Of a stretch of 38,626 bases of DNA, positions 19,701-26,595 are shown piece after piece. Where the stretch lies: the NCBI GenBank assembly GCA_002315565.1, contig DCHD01000012.1, positions 1-38,626 on the forward strand, read 5' to 3'. Every line of letters starts with the position of its first letter. The first letter of the stretch is position 1. The notes below the pieces were generated by a model that was given only the letters and a program-made list of their open reading frames with translations, made no database searches and had not been told where the DNA came from. A program made the position numbers and the translations under genes. The DNA is from Solobacterium sp. UBA1761 (GTDB lineage Bacteria; Bacillota_I; Bacilli_A; Erysipelotrichales; Erysipelotrichaceae).

Positions 19701-22700
19701 TGTTGCACTGCCACCACGGTTTATAGAGCCAATCCATAGGGAATATGGGCCTGATGATTTACTGTATGAATATGTATGACGTAATACACCATCAATAGTC
19801 AGTACATTTTTATTAAGTGAGATTTCATACACCTGTCCAACAGTTGGGGTAATTGAATACTTCTGCTGACCTCCGTAATGGAATTCAAACGAATTGTTCC
19901 ATGAATAACATTCAAAACTTCGGTTATTGTAAGCAATTGCGGAGCCCCACAGCGCAAAACCTGCATTTTCAACGAAGTTTGCTGTATTATAAACCGATAC
20001 TTTCATATCAATTCGTGTATCCTGGTTAGGAATAAAATCAGCATCAAAATACTGACCATTGGTCATCTTCAGATACTTAAGTTCTGTATAACCTTCAGGA
20101 AGGCCCTTTGGTCCTTCTCCCAGTGAAGTCAGATATACCTCTGCTCCAACTGTAAGAATAGTCTCAAAAGAATCGTTATAGAACATGTAGTTCGTTCTTA
20201 ACTTGTTGTTCACATATGCCTGATCAGCATACATTCTGAATTCATAGGTGCCTTCAGTAATGTCATATGAAATGCCACCTGTTGACTTGCTGGCATCTGC
20301 CATCATGTCAATGATATTGGCTTCTTTTGTATTCTTGTCAATTCTAAATGAACCTACCAGAGTTGTTTCTTTTCCTTCTATCTTTACAACTCTCAATAAT
20401 GCCTGGCTTCCTTCAATAACATTGTCAGGGTCACTTAAAATGATTTCTGAATGAATATATCCGGTATATGCCAGACGTTTAATCTCCAGTGAAATAGGTG
20501 TCTTTGGAGTAGAAATACTTGAAATGATATATTTCTTTGATACCGGTATTTCGATAGAACCGTACAGTTCATCAGAGAGAACTCGATAAGAAATTGTATA
20601 ACGTGAATCAGATTTCAGATATGTCTTATTGTTGTCGGCATCTGAATATGGAAGGAAATTGAGTGTATCAAGTACAAGGTTTTCCCTCATGATCAGAAGT
20701 TTATACATTTCTTGCTGACTCAAAACATAGGTTAAAGTATCACCCTTTGAACCTTTTAATGAGATAGAGAATGAATCAATATATCTTGCAAGATCCTCGT
20801 TGGTTGAATCGTTTATGCTCAAAGACAGAACAGCTCTACGGTAAGTTTCGTTTGAACATTCTTCACTTGAAATATCCTTTACTTCCAGCATTAGTTCACC
20901 CAAATCGGCAAATGATGCTGTATTGAATGATTTTGCATACAGTTCATGCTGTGTAACGCCATTGCCGTCATTGATATCGGCATCAACAATTATATGAGCA
21001 ACATATTTGCTGTTTAATCCAAGATTGTCAGCCAAAATACTGTTTGATGAATCAAACGTCAGATAACTGTTACCGTTTACTTTTACGGTATTTCCATCAA
21101 CATCAGTCAGAACAAAACGCAGATTTGAATATTTTGCAGTCTTGCTGTTTTCAACTTTCTTGGTGATTGTAAGTCTCATTGCTTCACTGCTAGGTTTTTT
21201 CATTTCAACAGTCAGCTGTGGCAATGATTTACATGTTCTTGTTTCAAAAGTGTTGTTGCCAATTTCCAGAACATTGTTAAAACTGTCGTAGCAGACAAGT
21301 TTTGCATCAAATGTTTCACCTGAGTCAAGTGAATTAGGAGTTGCGAATGTATAGGTGTTCTTTCCTTTGATTGTATTCAGACCGTTTGCCGGTATATTGA
21401 ACATCAATTCATTGTCCTTTTCGTCAGTAAGTACAAGAACAATTCTTGAAATTGCTTCTACCGCATCGGCAGAGCTTGTAGACCAGTCAATAGAAATGTC
21501 ATTAATCTGAACACGGTTAGAGAATATTTCATCGTTCTTAAGTTTGACGAATTTGGCTGTGCCGAGTTCTGAGAGCGTTTTTGTCCTGAATTCAGTGGTT
21601 TTCAAAAAGTAGACAGTCTCGTTAACCATCTTACCGAATTCATCGTAATAGTTATAATATGCCTTGATAATGTACTCTGTATCAGGTGTCAGACCACCGA
21701 TAATAGTATTGTTTATACCATAGTTGGCAATGATAGTACGTTTGACATCAATGCCACCCTTGTTCAGTCCCTCATTGAAAATAATCTCATATGTAAGACC
21801 ATTACTGATAACATTGCTTGGGTCATTTACATCTACCTGAACTTCTACCGTATATACATTTACATTGAAACTCTTAAGTGTAACCTCTGGTTTTACCCAT
21901 TCCTGATACTTCTTTTTCTTTTCAGTTTCAGTCTTTTCTCTTTCTTTTGCTGGTTCCGGTTCAAGACTTCCATCTGCTTTCTCCGGCTCCTGAGCCTTTG
22001 TTGCCGGAGTTGCTTCTGATGAACTTCTTGTACTTCCGATATTAGCATCCTTGTATCTCTTGTTTGGACTTGCTTTCTGTACATAGCCGGATGAACCTCC
22101 AGCATCAGAACCTGAACCATTGTTCTTGGTTTCTTCTTCTGTCTTGCTTGATGATTCACTTTCTTCCGAAATTGTAATCTCACCTAAAACAAGCAGCAGA
22201 TCATTGTAATATACTTCAAAATCATCAAAAGAGATGATTGTGTCATCCTGTACGTCATTGATAGTAGCAGTTATATATGTTCCATTATTGTAATAGGCAT
22301 AATGGATATAGTTAGGTGTGAAATAAATAAATGAGTTTACCGGAATAGTATATTCATTGGCAATAGTTCTCACCTGTATTTCCTGAGTATTGATATAAAG
22401 ACCATTTGTCAGTCTTGCAAAAAGATAATTGTTGTAATCGGACCTGATGTTCTCAACGTCATAGGCTTTGCCATCGTTGATGATCATGCCTTCATAACCT
22501 TCATAGGTTTCAAAGTCTTCATCGATAATGTCATTGCCGTAGTCCATGAATTTGAAACCCTGGCCTTCTTCAATAATGGTTGGATAAACAGTCGATACAG
22601 ACTCTTTCTTTGATTCGCCAACGTAAATATTTCCCCATCTTTCGTAGATAGTGTCATCTTCACATACACTTATTGGTTCAATAATTTCATCTTTGGAACC

Positions 22701-22841
22701 AGCGTACAGCTTCTCCTGAATCTGATTATCAGAAAAAACCAGACCATCATTCTGGATAATGCCTTTTATTTCAAAGCTGTTTACCGAAAAATAGAACAGC
22801 GCACTAAGCAGCACAACTGCAACTACTATAATCTTCTTCAT
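10797..22841 (-). CDS. Giant 4014-aa surface protein with LamG-like and GLUG/beta-helix domains
   Basis: Extracellular protein anchored at both ends or at its C-terminus. Order: hydrophobic signal/anchor (about 4-22); a head domain (25-225) resembling those of three other proteins in the operon; a charged low-complexity linker (230-310); Fn3-like beta repeats (310-900, for example GLTPDTEYIIKAYY); LamG-like domain 1 (914-1100); three GLUG-type beta-helix blocks between about 1217 and 2880, with motifs such as NYKLVDDIDFDG, FDGQGHTISNI and repeated GGxxGY; LamG-like 2 (2976-3169) and 3 (3315-3485), each ending in a DFVP/DLVP..GLYDLV-type element; a C-terminal region; then a span (about 3986-4006) and basic tail KKKYNTD. 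There is no LPxTG. Last gene of the operon, three bases after its neighbour, with GGAGG before ATG. Probably an adhesin or substrate-binding fibre; ligand unknown. Confidence 0.85.
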   Translation of the reverse strand: MKKIIVVAVVLLSALFYFSVNSFEIKGIIQNDGLVFSDNQIQEKLYAGSKDEIIEPISVCEDDTIYERWGNIYVGESKKESVSTVYPTIIEEGQGFKFMDYGNDIIDEDFETYEGYEGMIINDGKAYDVENIRSDYNNYLFARLTNGLYINTQEIQVRTIANEYTIPVNSFIYFTPNYIHYAYYNNGTYITATINDVQDDTIISFDDFEVYYNDLLLVLGEITISEESESSSKTEEETKNNGSGSDAGGSSGYVQKASPNKRYKDANIGSTRSSSEATPATKAQEPEKADGSLEPEPAKEREKTETEKKKKYQEWVKPEVTLKSFNVNVYTVEVQVDVNDPSNVISNGLTYEIIFNEGLNKGGIDVKRTIIANYGINNTIIGGLTPDTEYIIKAYYNYYDEFGKMVNETVYFLKTTEFRTKTLSELGTAKFVKLKNDEIFSNRVQINDISIDWSTSSADAVEAISRIVLVLTDEKDNELMFNIPANGLNTIKGKNTYTFATPNSLDSGETFDAKLVCYDSFNNVLEIGNNTFETRTCKSLPQLTVEMKKPSSEAMRLTITKKVENSKTAKYSNLRFVLTDVDGNTVKVNGNSYLTFDSSNSILADNLGLNSKYVAHIIVDADINDGNGVTQHELYAKSFNTASFADLGELMLEVKDISSEECSNETYRRAVLSLSINDSTNEDLARYIDSFSISLKGSKGDTLTYVLSQQEMYKLLIMRENLVLDTLNFLPYSDADNNKTYLKSDSRYTISYRVLSDELYGSIEIPVSKKYIISSISTPKTPISLEIKRLAYTGYIHSEIILSDPDNVIEGSQALLRVVKIEGKETTLVGSFRIDKNTKEANIIDMMADASKSTGGISYDITEGTYEFRMYADQAYVNNKLRTNYMFYNDSFETILTVGAEVYLTSLGEGPKGLPEGYTELKYLKMTNGQYFDADFIPNQDTRIDMKVSVYNTANFVENAGFALWGSAIAYNNRSFECYSWNNSFEFHYGGQQKYSITPTVGQVYEISLNKNVLTIDGVLRHTYSYSKSSGPYSLWIGSINRGGSATRSAGINLYSCQIYDNGKLVRDFVPCMDSTGECGLYDLANGKFYRSLRNSFDSHDQLIIRDVENYDRDKQYVANFNIDVTAYLDSFGQDALKNKTIYYKITNNYKRTSEIGSVQYESIYNEVQSIPVSYAVDKNSSYTIEVYALIDDSGSIKVDLDKISFTTESEIRPISTWKDFLGIGSSSLKYVVINDLVNPETGKYPSSNSDRAQSWNSSAASFNAHIDFQGFSLYTNANRAVIGYTGKNALIENVVFKTHVPLSYTSNSYGRSNAGTFVLWNYGTIRNIYSEVTCEQYPYMYSTYWTTEPYKQGVPQYGYRREGGSILLDNYGLIENFVINLKDNYFGVGYTGLVGSSNASGGITRNGYLYSSETEDNKANFYIYGSYEEGDGAILSSNSTGGIIENVFALANVYLCNGAKDRTGIVCGNQLGTARNCYSVGSVTVNGNPTTYGPTIGYTTTSYVNKNIFCSSPFTYKSTNSTTFNTPASILAMRNATWQNSVLNATSKNFNVDELIAGDCYPQVIYSSDCMPAQDKIPLAELTNYSEKDLVYAYTYVMGTDAEKDAIFAGKITDGKEVWDPETDDEDEIHSDIQPVIFLISDNFATPVQTGTQSILSTQITIDVLGYDCDGHGITTVYALAYNPEVAKNSYTIDSVQFIDIATGVKSKKTFSVIKYLSCEFYRDLDINDVDEWRYWMVNEKTRKLNQNYKLVDDIDFDGAILEDVMVNGTYTGTFDGQGHTISNINYSDVSSAAVGGTSAITGLFSKIQGTVQNLTIENVYFEGGKYAGVLAGHLDGATIRNVFINDCYVGGSNYVGGFAGYATASTSIIYSGITDTKIVNFGGVTTNTYDGENSHAGGFVGITTSVLNITNSYGQNLYIENLIKQRNSASGGFIGSCEGGATSTKVANSYVTGVINSSGIAAGGMIGSSWNNILLENCYADVDINSYSGNAGGICGRALDSMEVECTNCLTFGNINAAVIFDGENESRNFFDNICYDATYCPRGYYYDNAVIYSKGTTTLNKNINDTTEGHTPVSASIFDSYEYRAYLNQEVFTIEDGKTGIYPKLMDASGNIMPGQKDEYVSEIEETSPILLKEYRLNGNSLEFYIIHDEDITINGVYNDYTYVNKASGVKNNGANSLTRKEAFKSDSIGIADVTADMADEYGTERSVARVTYYNVSYNCFYDIYKATAIEYEKDGVTNYLKVNSNLDCFDQQYKEISNADGWNTYVKNSYAENFRLTGDIDFGGGTYHYDAEDGTNVLVNRLVGNKTAKYDDIYNGVYDGINELPYFTVGNINITSSNNDYMWVYNSSDGLIRYSLSEISNISFDKINITSGTGCTGVISGFMGKIQNVTFTDCNVSSGPMFSAGMISTLTGTINNVYVGNSSVQSSGWGSGILTGTTLSRWPNTKISNVIIEESKITTSNAYTGGVLGYDEYRSYYYSTSRSGDGTSLYIDNSILENVTITTSGEYCGGIIGYASEGIRIRNDNISNLTINSTHNRVGGVGGYVYGGNTKIQNVTVYNSTLIGNSYVGGITGQEGDLLECIVQDTLVIGKSERIGGLIGYNSGTAELVYQSHTSNSAVAGWVENCKVYGNSQVGGLIGHCNSTTGGIGFVDNCEIYGNTKVGGAVGEVNNGSAMRVPYISNSIITGVPANSYGVPTATSRSYFGGITGLGGRSSGFVDNCIIGDNTVDYVGGLQGYLNYYNGADTDAISRDCVVIGNNYVGGLFGWVCAPYESTSYKVRVNGDYSNAKVVGNNYVAGIAGRVDAFKISNKNTYVNMPVIEYCHFTGSLTSKNTASAIFGIVIGNNTNMSMAGLVSMPSSIVCSKFEPIVIDGTSTVSSYAYNWKDVEEETSNMKISLWGETELTTSEGTTTMAEFLYGSEKYNKHIGTIEEVTADFTGYKLTAAKDRKFIYLYEYSYIDESTAIPKNRSIEIDPEYTQVEYITSTGTQMINTGIKVDHKKKNEFEVTMSIPTSGRRYLISGAYPGGNAASLEVNANNTLRVWDEGDRINNGGLTLNKPFTFKATIEPGKSTLTYNNVTYTGSALSSGTSGYGMRLFNDYRGGTSTFTGFTLYGYKHTVDGEVVCDLVPVVDSNGEAGLYDVVSKKFLKNVGTGKFVAGKEIVDPDPEYNYIVNNIGSFSLSGASYFGKVCMSYTYENNIVNEEMPYAMTQDPLTTWLGITHKSRVNYFTGDVFENNVRQGVPIPGTDKYYENVDKLDARYENFLRWKDTNDSYSLDDLKTDEGLGTAVETVDMMTAYLSDANVINLDIAESEYSLVEYVSSNGNPYLNTGIKGDAKIVLDIQFTSSSDRSLMGMDPSGNYFGKNANNKYELNWQVLNVDATKRHILTANFEGLNSLSAEGQTITNGYGPAAGNEIQLFALTGSWRGVGGKLYSCQIYKSGVKVRDFVPVYSNTRKKFGLYDLVSNTFFTAVNGDFSGGEVIGNLNLCTSINVKESGTDNILYSIDNIDRTTYSLESTMTTNLDVEMNLRDGSIKKYRIKIADLLRKTTLEPGGSIGYYIEPKTRYIYMVNGNTATLYNKQAQFVNLYNGKAVDDDGFVWDLTDNSKTSITNRVLDNSNPLYSFSVGLNGKKLDYYTYGTYTFIKKADSSDVSNDYRYMLKNGRLIILRDSLNACVDDYFYVNDSYEAYLKKDGSIKSIGTVDLVNNVLKKANSSFKNKNIKSMASNINGVSGLMMLEYKNGDIEIYNIYNTSSFISVKAPMMMSMMMPGATVKSNENEEPSLLSFFMTGIRNLVTGVNEEETVDTAEKSNEAKNLVSVMMSSGMNLKQVLNVTSQTKDIETLVNSDYLNELEGNIVGTNDGSSEIGVEAVNGDEIIESGELEAKEKIEIILPKIEGVTYNISEITDDTTTKEYIVQNTLEDQYITSYNEETGEFDIYSAEELLENPEDPVSENNKVVDMSTLKSLYSALGEKEHDTGRGIRLYILIAIAIACLSGIIYILGLKKKYNTD

Positions 22842-22844
22842 TCT

Positions 22845-23579
22845 TTATTTTTCCTCCAGAAAATTCTTTCTGCTGGATATCTTTCCAAAAAGAATCATTT
22901 CACTGCCCTTATAAAGACATGTATCATTATTCAGATTGACTGAATAACCATTTGCCGTATCATATACATTTACGTCTCCATCAAAGTTTTCGTAGATATA
23001 CTGATTGTTCTTTGTGTTGTAGAATTCAACTGTTTCATTGTAGTTGACAACAAGATAAGAGAACCTTCCAAGTTCAATTACCTTGTCGTTGTACATCAGA
23101 ACAGTATCATTCATGAATATATAGGTATTTGATCCGTCATAAAGGAAACCACAATTGGCATCCTTCTTTTTGTTTCCGTTATCTATTCTCAAAACAGAAA
23201 TCGTCTTATCAAAACTGACTTCTGTATAATAGTTCAATGTATTGAGTTTCATTATGTCATCTTTTGGATAAACATAGAGCATCTTTCTCGTCAGAACAAT
23301 TCCGTCAGTACCGTCCATATAAATCGGTAAAGAATTTGTTTCAATTTCTTCATTACCGTTCTTAATAATCAGAACTTCTGACTTTCTGCTTACAGAAACT
23401 TCTGTACCTTCACTTATTGGATAGTCAATTCCGTTGATGAAATATGTACAGTTTTCTTTAAGCTTGTATGTTTCAAAAAAGTTCAGAAAAAGATATGCTG
23501 CAGCAATTACATCGATAATCAGTATTGTAACCAGTATACTTAACAGTGTTTTTTTCTTTTTATTATTAAATCTAATCAT
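22845..23579 (-). CDS. Single-span protein with external beta-rich head, motor-operon component
   Basis: 244 aa: short basic N-terminus (KKKK), one span (about 12-33), then an all-beta, Asn/Tyr/Asp-rich domain that should face outside. I do not recognise a named family. The last 100 residues (from NTYIFMNDTVLMYN to MILFGKI) follow the same pattern of short beta strands as the membrane-proximal heads of the 4014-, 2397- and 530-aa proteins, so it looks like a head domain with no fibre attached. Its ATG overlaps the upstream polytopic gene by eight bases and its stop lies three bases before the giant gene. It may be an assembly or cap subunit of the surface structure. Confidence 0.7.
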   Translation of the reverse strand: MIRFNNKKKKTLLSILVTILIIDVIAAAYLFLNFFETYKLKENCTYFINGIDYPISEGTEVSVSRKSEVLIIKNGNEEIETNSLPIYMDGTDGIVLTRKMLYVYPKDDIMKLNTLNYYTEVSFDKTISVLRIDNGNKKKDANCGFLYDGSNTYIFMNDTVLMYNDKVIELGRFSYLVVNYNETVEFYNTKNNQYIYENFDGDVNVYDTANGYSVNLNNDTCLYKGSEMILFGKISSRKNFLEEK

Positions 23580-24093
23580 TTTCTGGCTCCCATACTACAA
23601 CGTGATCATAAGAATTGATTGCCTGCAGAACAGCATAAAGAATAATAAACAGTACAAGGAAAACAATCATGACAATAATAACCGGACTGCTTTCTACATC
23701 AAAGTAGAAATCAATCAGCAGTTTTTCAATATATAACAGGAAAAACGCCAGCACATAATTAAGACAGTCAAATAAGAATACCTTTACATTTCTGCTGGAA
23801 ACAAAGATAGTCACATTCATCAGAATAAAGACAATAAGATATCCTAAATGGATATCAGTACAGAACAGAGCAGATGTGATTATGAAAATAAGCCTTCCCA
23901 TTACTATTCCGATTGATACAAGTTCTCTTTTTCTGAATGAATAAAGATAAGAAAAATACTTCATCTTTGATGGAGTCCATGAATACTGTCTCGTCTTGAA
24001 CCAGTAGAAACCACAGAACAGCAAAACAGCTGCAATATTAGCAACCACTGCCCATTTCTGATTCACTATCTCCAACAAAAGACTTGCAAACAT
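23572..24093 (-). CDS. Polytopic membrane protein of the rotary-ATPase operon, unknown function
   Basis: 173 aa with about five hydrophobic spans (roughly 12-32, 58-78, 82-98, 105-130, 136-160) and an acidic C-terminus. It starts directly after the epsilon-like stop codon. It is the only polytopic protein in an operon that otherwise lacks an F-type a subunit, so it could be the static membrane partner of the c-ring, or link the motor to the surface proteins. One arginine lies inside the second hydrophobic stretch (IVMGRLIF). I cannot align it to the a-subunit motif, and five spans with no recognisable half-channel residues argue against simple homology. Function unassigned. Confidence 0.7.
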   Translation of the reverse strand: MFASLLLEIVNQKWAVVANIAAVLLFCGFYWFKTRQYSWTPSKMKYFSYLYSFRKRELVSIGIVMGRLIFIITSALFCTDIHLGYLIVFILMNVTIFVSSRNVKVFLFDCLNYVLAFFLLYIEKLLIDFYFDVESSPVIIVMIVFLVLFIILYAVLQAINSYDHVVVWEPEND

Positions 24094-24363
24094 TTACTGT
24101 TTCTCACCTCTGATAATCAGTTCAAATTCATTATGAGCACAACGATAAAACCCTGAGATTTCACTCAGTTCTTTTTCGAACTCATCTTTAACAAAAGTTA
24201 CGCTGCCTTCTACTTCACCGATAACCGGAAGATAATCTTCCATGATTACCAGATTGTATTCTTTACTTTTGATTCTGATAAGTTTCAGTTCATCCGCCTC
24301 ATAATATCCGCTTTTAAGCGAATAAACCTTGGCAGAAATTTTTCCCTTGTTCTCTTCTTCCAT
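24094..24363 (-). CDS. Epsilon-like F1 subunit reduced to the N-terminal beta domain
   Basis: 89 aa placed directly after beta with a TAATG overlap, the standard position of epsilon. In F1, epsilon binds gamma and sits on the c-ring, joining rotor parts; its C-terminal helices can inhibit ATP hydrolysis. This protein has only the length and pattern of the beta sandwich: IKSKEYNLVIMEDYLPVIGE recalls the G-x-L-x-I-x-x-x-H-x-P turn of epsilon, and FYRCAHNEFELII matches its final strands. The C-terminal helical hairpin is absent, so the usual epsilon brake on hydrolysis would be missing. Assignment rests on position, size and weak similarity; a profile or structure comparison would settle it. Confidence 0.6.
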   Translation of the reverse strand: MEEENKGKISAKVYSLKSGYYEADELKLIRIKSKEYNLVIMEDYLPVIGEVEGSVTFVKDEFEKELSEISGFYRCAHNEFELIIRGEKQ

Positions 24364-25832
24364 TATCTGTTCTTATAAGCTCCAATATATGCAAATCTGC
24401 TTTCATCGACATCATCATATTTACCGGAAAGAATATCTTCAACATCGGTAAGTACATCATCAATCTTTACAAACTGACCTTTGATACCAGTATAGTTTTC
24501 AGCAACGAACATTGGCTGAGTAAAATACTGCAAAAGTTTACGTGAACGGTAGAAGATATCCTGGTCTTCCTGAGAAAGTTCTTCAATACCCAGTACGGCA
24601 ATGATTTCTTCCAGTTCGTTATATCTAGACAGATATCTCAATGTTTCTTTTACCAGATCATAATGTTTTCTTCCAACTACTTCGATATCAATAAGCTTTG
24701 AAGTAGTCTTGAATACATCGATAGCCGGATAGAAACCTTTTTCAGCCTGTTTACGGTCAAGAACAACCTGACCATCAAGGTGTGATGAAATAGCTCTTAC
24801 AGCTTCATCGTAAACATCATCGGCAGGAATGAAGATAGCCTGGAATGATGTAATAGATCCAGTTTCAGTTGAGTTGATTCTCTCTTCAATATTGGCAATA
24901 TCAGAAAGCATCTGTGAAGGATAACCGTTTTCAACCGACATATAACCAAGTTCAGAATATATTTCACTTGAACCCTGAATATAACGGTAGATATTGTCAA
25001 TGAATACCAGAACATCCTGACGTTTTGCATCTCTTAAATATTCAGCAAGAGTAAGTCCGGTATAGATAGCTTTTGATCTTGAAGTTGGTGATTCACCCAT
25101 CTGACCAAATACCATTGACATCTTATCCAATAGGTCGCCTTCTTTCATTTCCTGGAAAAGCTCCTGACCTTCTCTTGAACGTTCGCCTACACCGACGAAG
25201 ATTGAGTTTGACTGCAGACCGGTATATACGTTATGAATAAGCTCCTTAATCAGAACGGTCTTTCCTACTCCGGCACCACCAAGTAGACCCATCTTGAATC
25301 CCTTACGCATTGGAGCCAGGAAGTCCAGCACCTTGATACCAGTCCACATGATATCACCGTTGATGGTAACATCACTAAGATCAAGATGTGACTTATAGAC
25401 ATTCTTTCTTTCATCGATGACAACATTGCTCTTGTCAATAGGTTCACCGAAAGATGAGAACATATGTCCAAGAATCTTATCAGAGAATGGTGCTGAAATA
25501 CCGCCATCAACTTTATAAAGATCCATGCCTCGTTTAAGACCATTTGTCATTTCAAAACAGATGGCATTTGCTGTTGAACCCTTGATTTCTTCAATTTCAA
25601 ATTCAATGATTCTGCCATCAGACATCTTTGCACATACAACATCATGTACAGACAGTTCAGATGAAGCAAGAAGAATTTCAATTTTGATACTACTGATGGA
25701 AATAATTCTTCCGATAGAAGCACTGCTTATTTTCTTTCCTACTTCCTGTTTGTATTCCTCTTTTTCTCTGGTCTGAGAAATAAAATTCAATGCGGGGTTG
25801 CTTGGATCAATAATTGTATTTGTATTATCCAT
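24363..25832 (-). CDS. atpD: F1-type ATPase beta subunit, catalytic
   Basis: 489-aa catalytic subunit of a divergent F1 ATPase. All working parts are visible: Walker A GGAGVGKT (185-192), general-base Glu in VGVGERSREG (E217), Walker B LVFIDN with D279, the IPADDVYDEA loop and HLDGQVVLDR (about 336-360), and EELSQED (417-423) in place of DELSEED, the lever that pushes gamma. The end of the family core, FTQPMFVAENYTG, is well kept. About 30 extra residues at the N-terminus and a slightly altered LGYMSVENGYPSQML loop distinguish it from housekeeping AtpD. The start overlaps the ParA stop by eight bases. It should hydrolyse ATP; whether it can synthesise ATP depends on a proton path that I do not see in this operon. 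Confidence 0.95.
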   Translation of the reverse strand: MDNTNTIIDPSNPALNFISQTREKEEYKQEVGKKISSASIGRIISISSIKIEILLASSELSVHDVVCAKMSDGRIIEFEIEEIKGSTANAICFEMTNGLKRGMDLYKVDGGISAPFSDKILGHMFSSFGEPIDKSNVVIDERKNVYKSHLDLSDVTINGDIMWTGIKVLDFLAPMRKGFKMGLLGGAGVGKTVLIKELIHNVYTGLQSNSIFVGVGERSREGQELFQEMKEGDLLDKMSMVFGQMGESPTSRSKAIYTGLTLAEYLRDAKRQDVLVFIDNIYRYIQGSSEIYSELGYMSVENGYPSQMLSDIANIEERINSTETGSITSFQAIFIPADDVYDEAVRAISSHLDGQVVLDRKQAEKGFYPAIDVFKTTSKLIDIEVVGRKHYDLVKETLRYLSRYNELEEIIAVLGIEELSQEDQDIFYRSRKLLQYFTQPMFVAENYTGIKGQFVKIDDVLTDVEDILSGKYDDVDESRFAYIGAYKNR

Positions 25833-26595
25833 TGTAGTTATCTCCTCTCTTTAATCTAAGCCATTCATCTACAAAGTCTGTATAGTCTTTAAGTACTTTG
25901 GAATCAGGCGCGCAATCATAAAGACTTTTCTTGTTTGCATTTGCTTGCTTGATTGCAATTGACTCGTGTATCACCGTATCGAATATCGGAATACGGTTTT
26001 TATGTGCCACTGCCTTAACCTTGATTGAATTATCCTGGTCAAATTCATTAAGGAATCTTGTCAGCAGTACACCATCACATACCAGTTTTGAATTTGTATA
26101 AGCTCTTACCGCTTCGAATGTTGAATTTATCTGATCAACACCCTGAGCCGAGAATGAATCGCAATTTGCCGGAATTATGAAGCTGTCAGATGCCGTAAGT
26201 ATGGCAATTGTCAGAACACTGAGCGCGGGCGGCGAATCAATTATGATGTAATCATAGTATTCTTTTATCGGCTCAATAATTTCTTTGATACGATACTCTT
26301 TTGATTCTCCATGGAATTTCAGTTCATATGAACTGACATTGCCATTGGATATGATCATGTCCCCATCATGCAAACGCTGAATAATGTTTTTGATATCAAC
26401 ATTGCCCATCATCGCATCATATATTGATTTATCCTCGAGAAAAGCGTTCATCGCATAGGAAAGATTGCACTGTGGATCCATATCGATAAACAGCACTCTG
26501 TTGCCCCTTCTTTTCAGAATTGAGCCCATGTTAAGCGCAGTAGTAGTTTTACCTACACCGCCCTTCTGATTTATAACCGCAACAATTCTAGTCAT
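25825..26595 (-). CDS. ParA/Soj-family ATPase inside the rotary-ATPase operon
   Basis: 256-aa deviant-Walker ATPase. Motifs: KGGVGKTT with signature lysine K11 and P-loop K16, FIDMDPQCNLS (switch region), and YIIIDSPPAL (Walker B). Family members segregate DNA, or place protein cargoes such as carboxysomes and chemosensory clusters along the nucleoid. No parB gene or parS-like repeat is here. It sits between gamma and beta, overlapping each by eight bases, where no canonical ATP synthase operon carries an extra gene. The reading I favour is that it positions or counts the motor assemblies on the membrane, with a neighbour serving as its ParB-like stimulator. A MinD-type role is less likely because no C-terminal amphipathic helix is evident. 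Confidence 0.92.
   Translation of the reverse strand: MTRIVAVINQKGGVGKTTTALNMGSILKRRGNRVLFIDMDPQCNLSYAMNAFLEDKSIYDAMMGNVDIKNIIQRLHDGDMIISNGNVSSYELKFHGESKEYRIKEIIEPIKEYYDYIIIDSPPALSVLTIAILTASDSFIIPANCDSFSAQGVDQINSTFEAVRAYTNSKLVCDGVLLTRFLNEFDQDNSIKVKAVAHKNRIPIFDTVIHESIAIKQANANKKSLYDCAPDSKVLKDYTDFVDEWLRLKRGDNYNG

Noticed and set aside
10797..22841. Sortase-anchored (LPxTG) adhesin
   Set aside because: The C-terminus has a span and a basic tail, but the sequence before it (GEKEHDTGRG) is not LPxTG-like.
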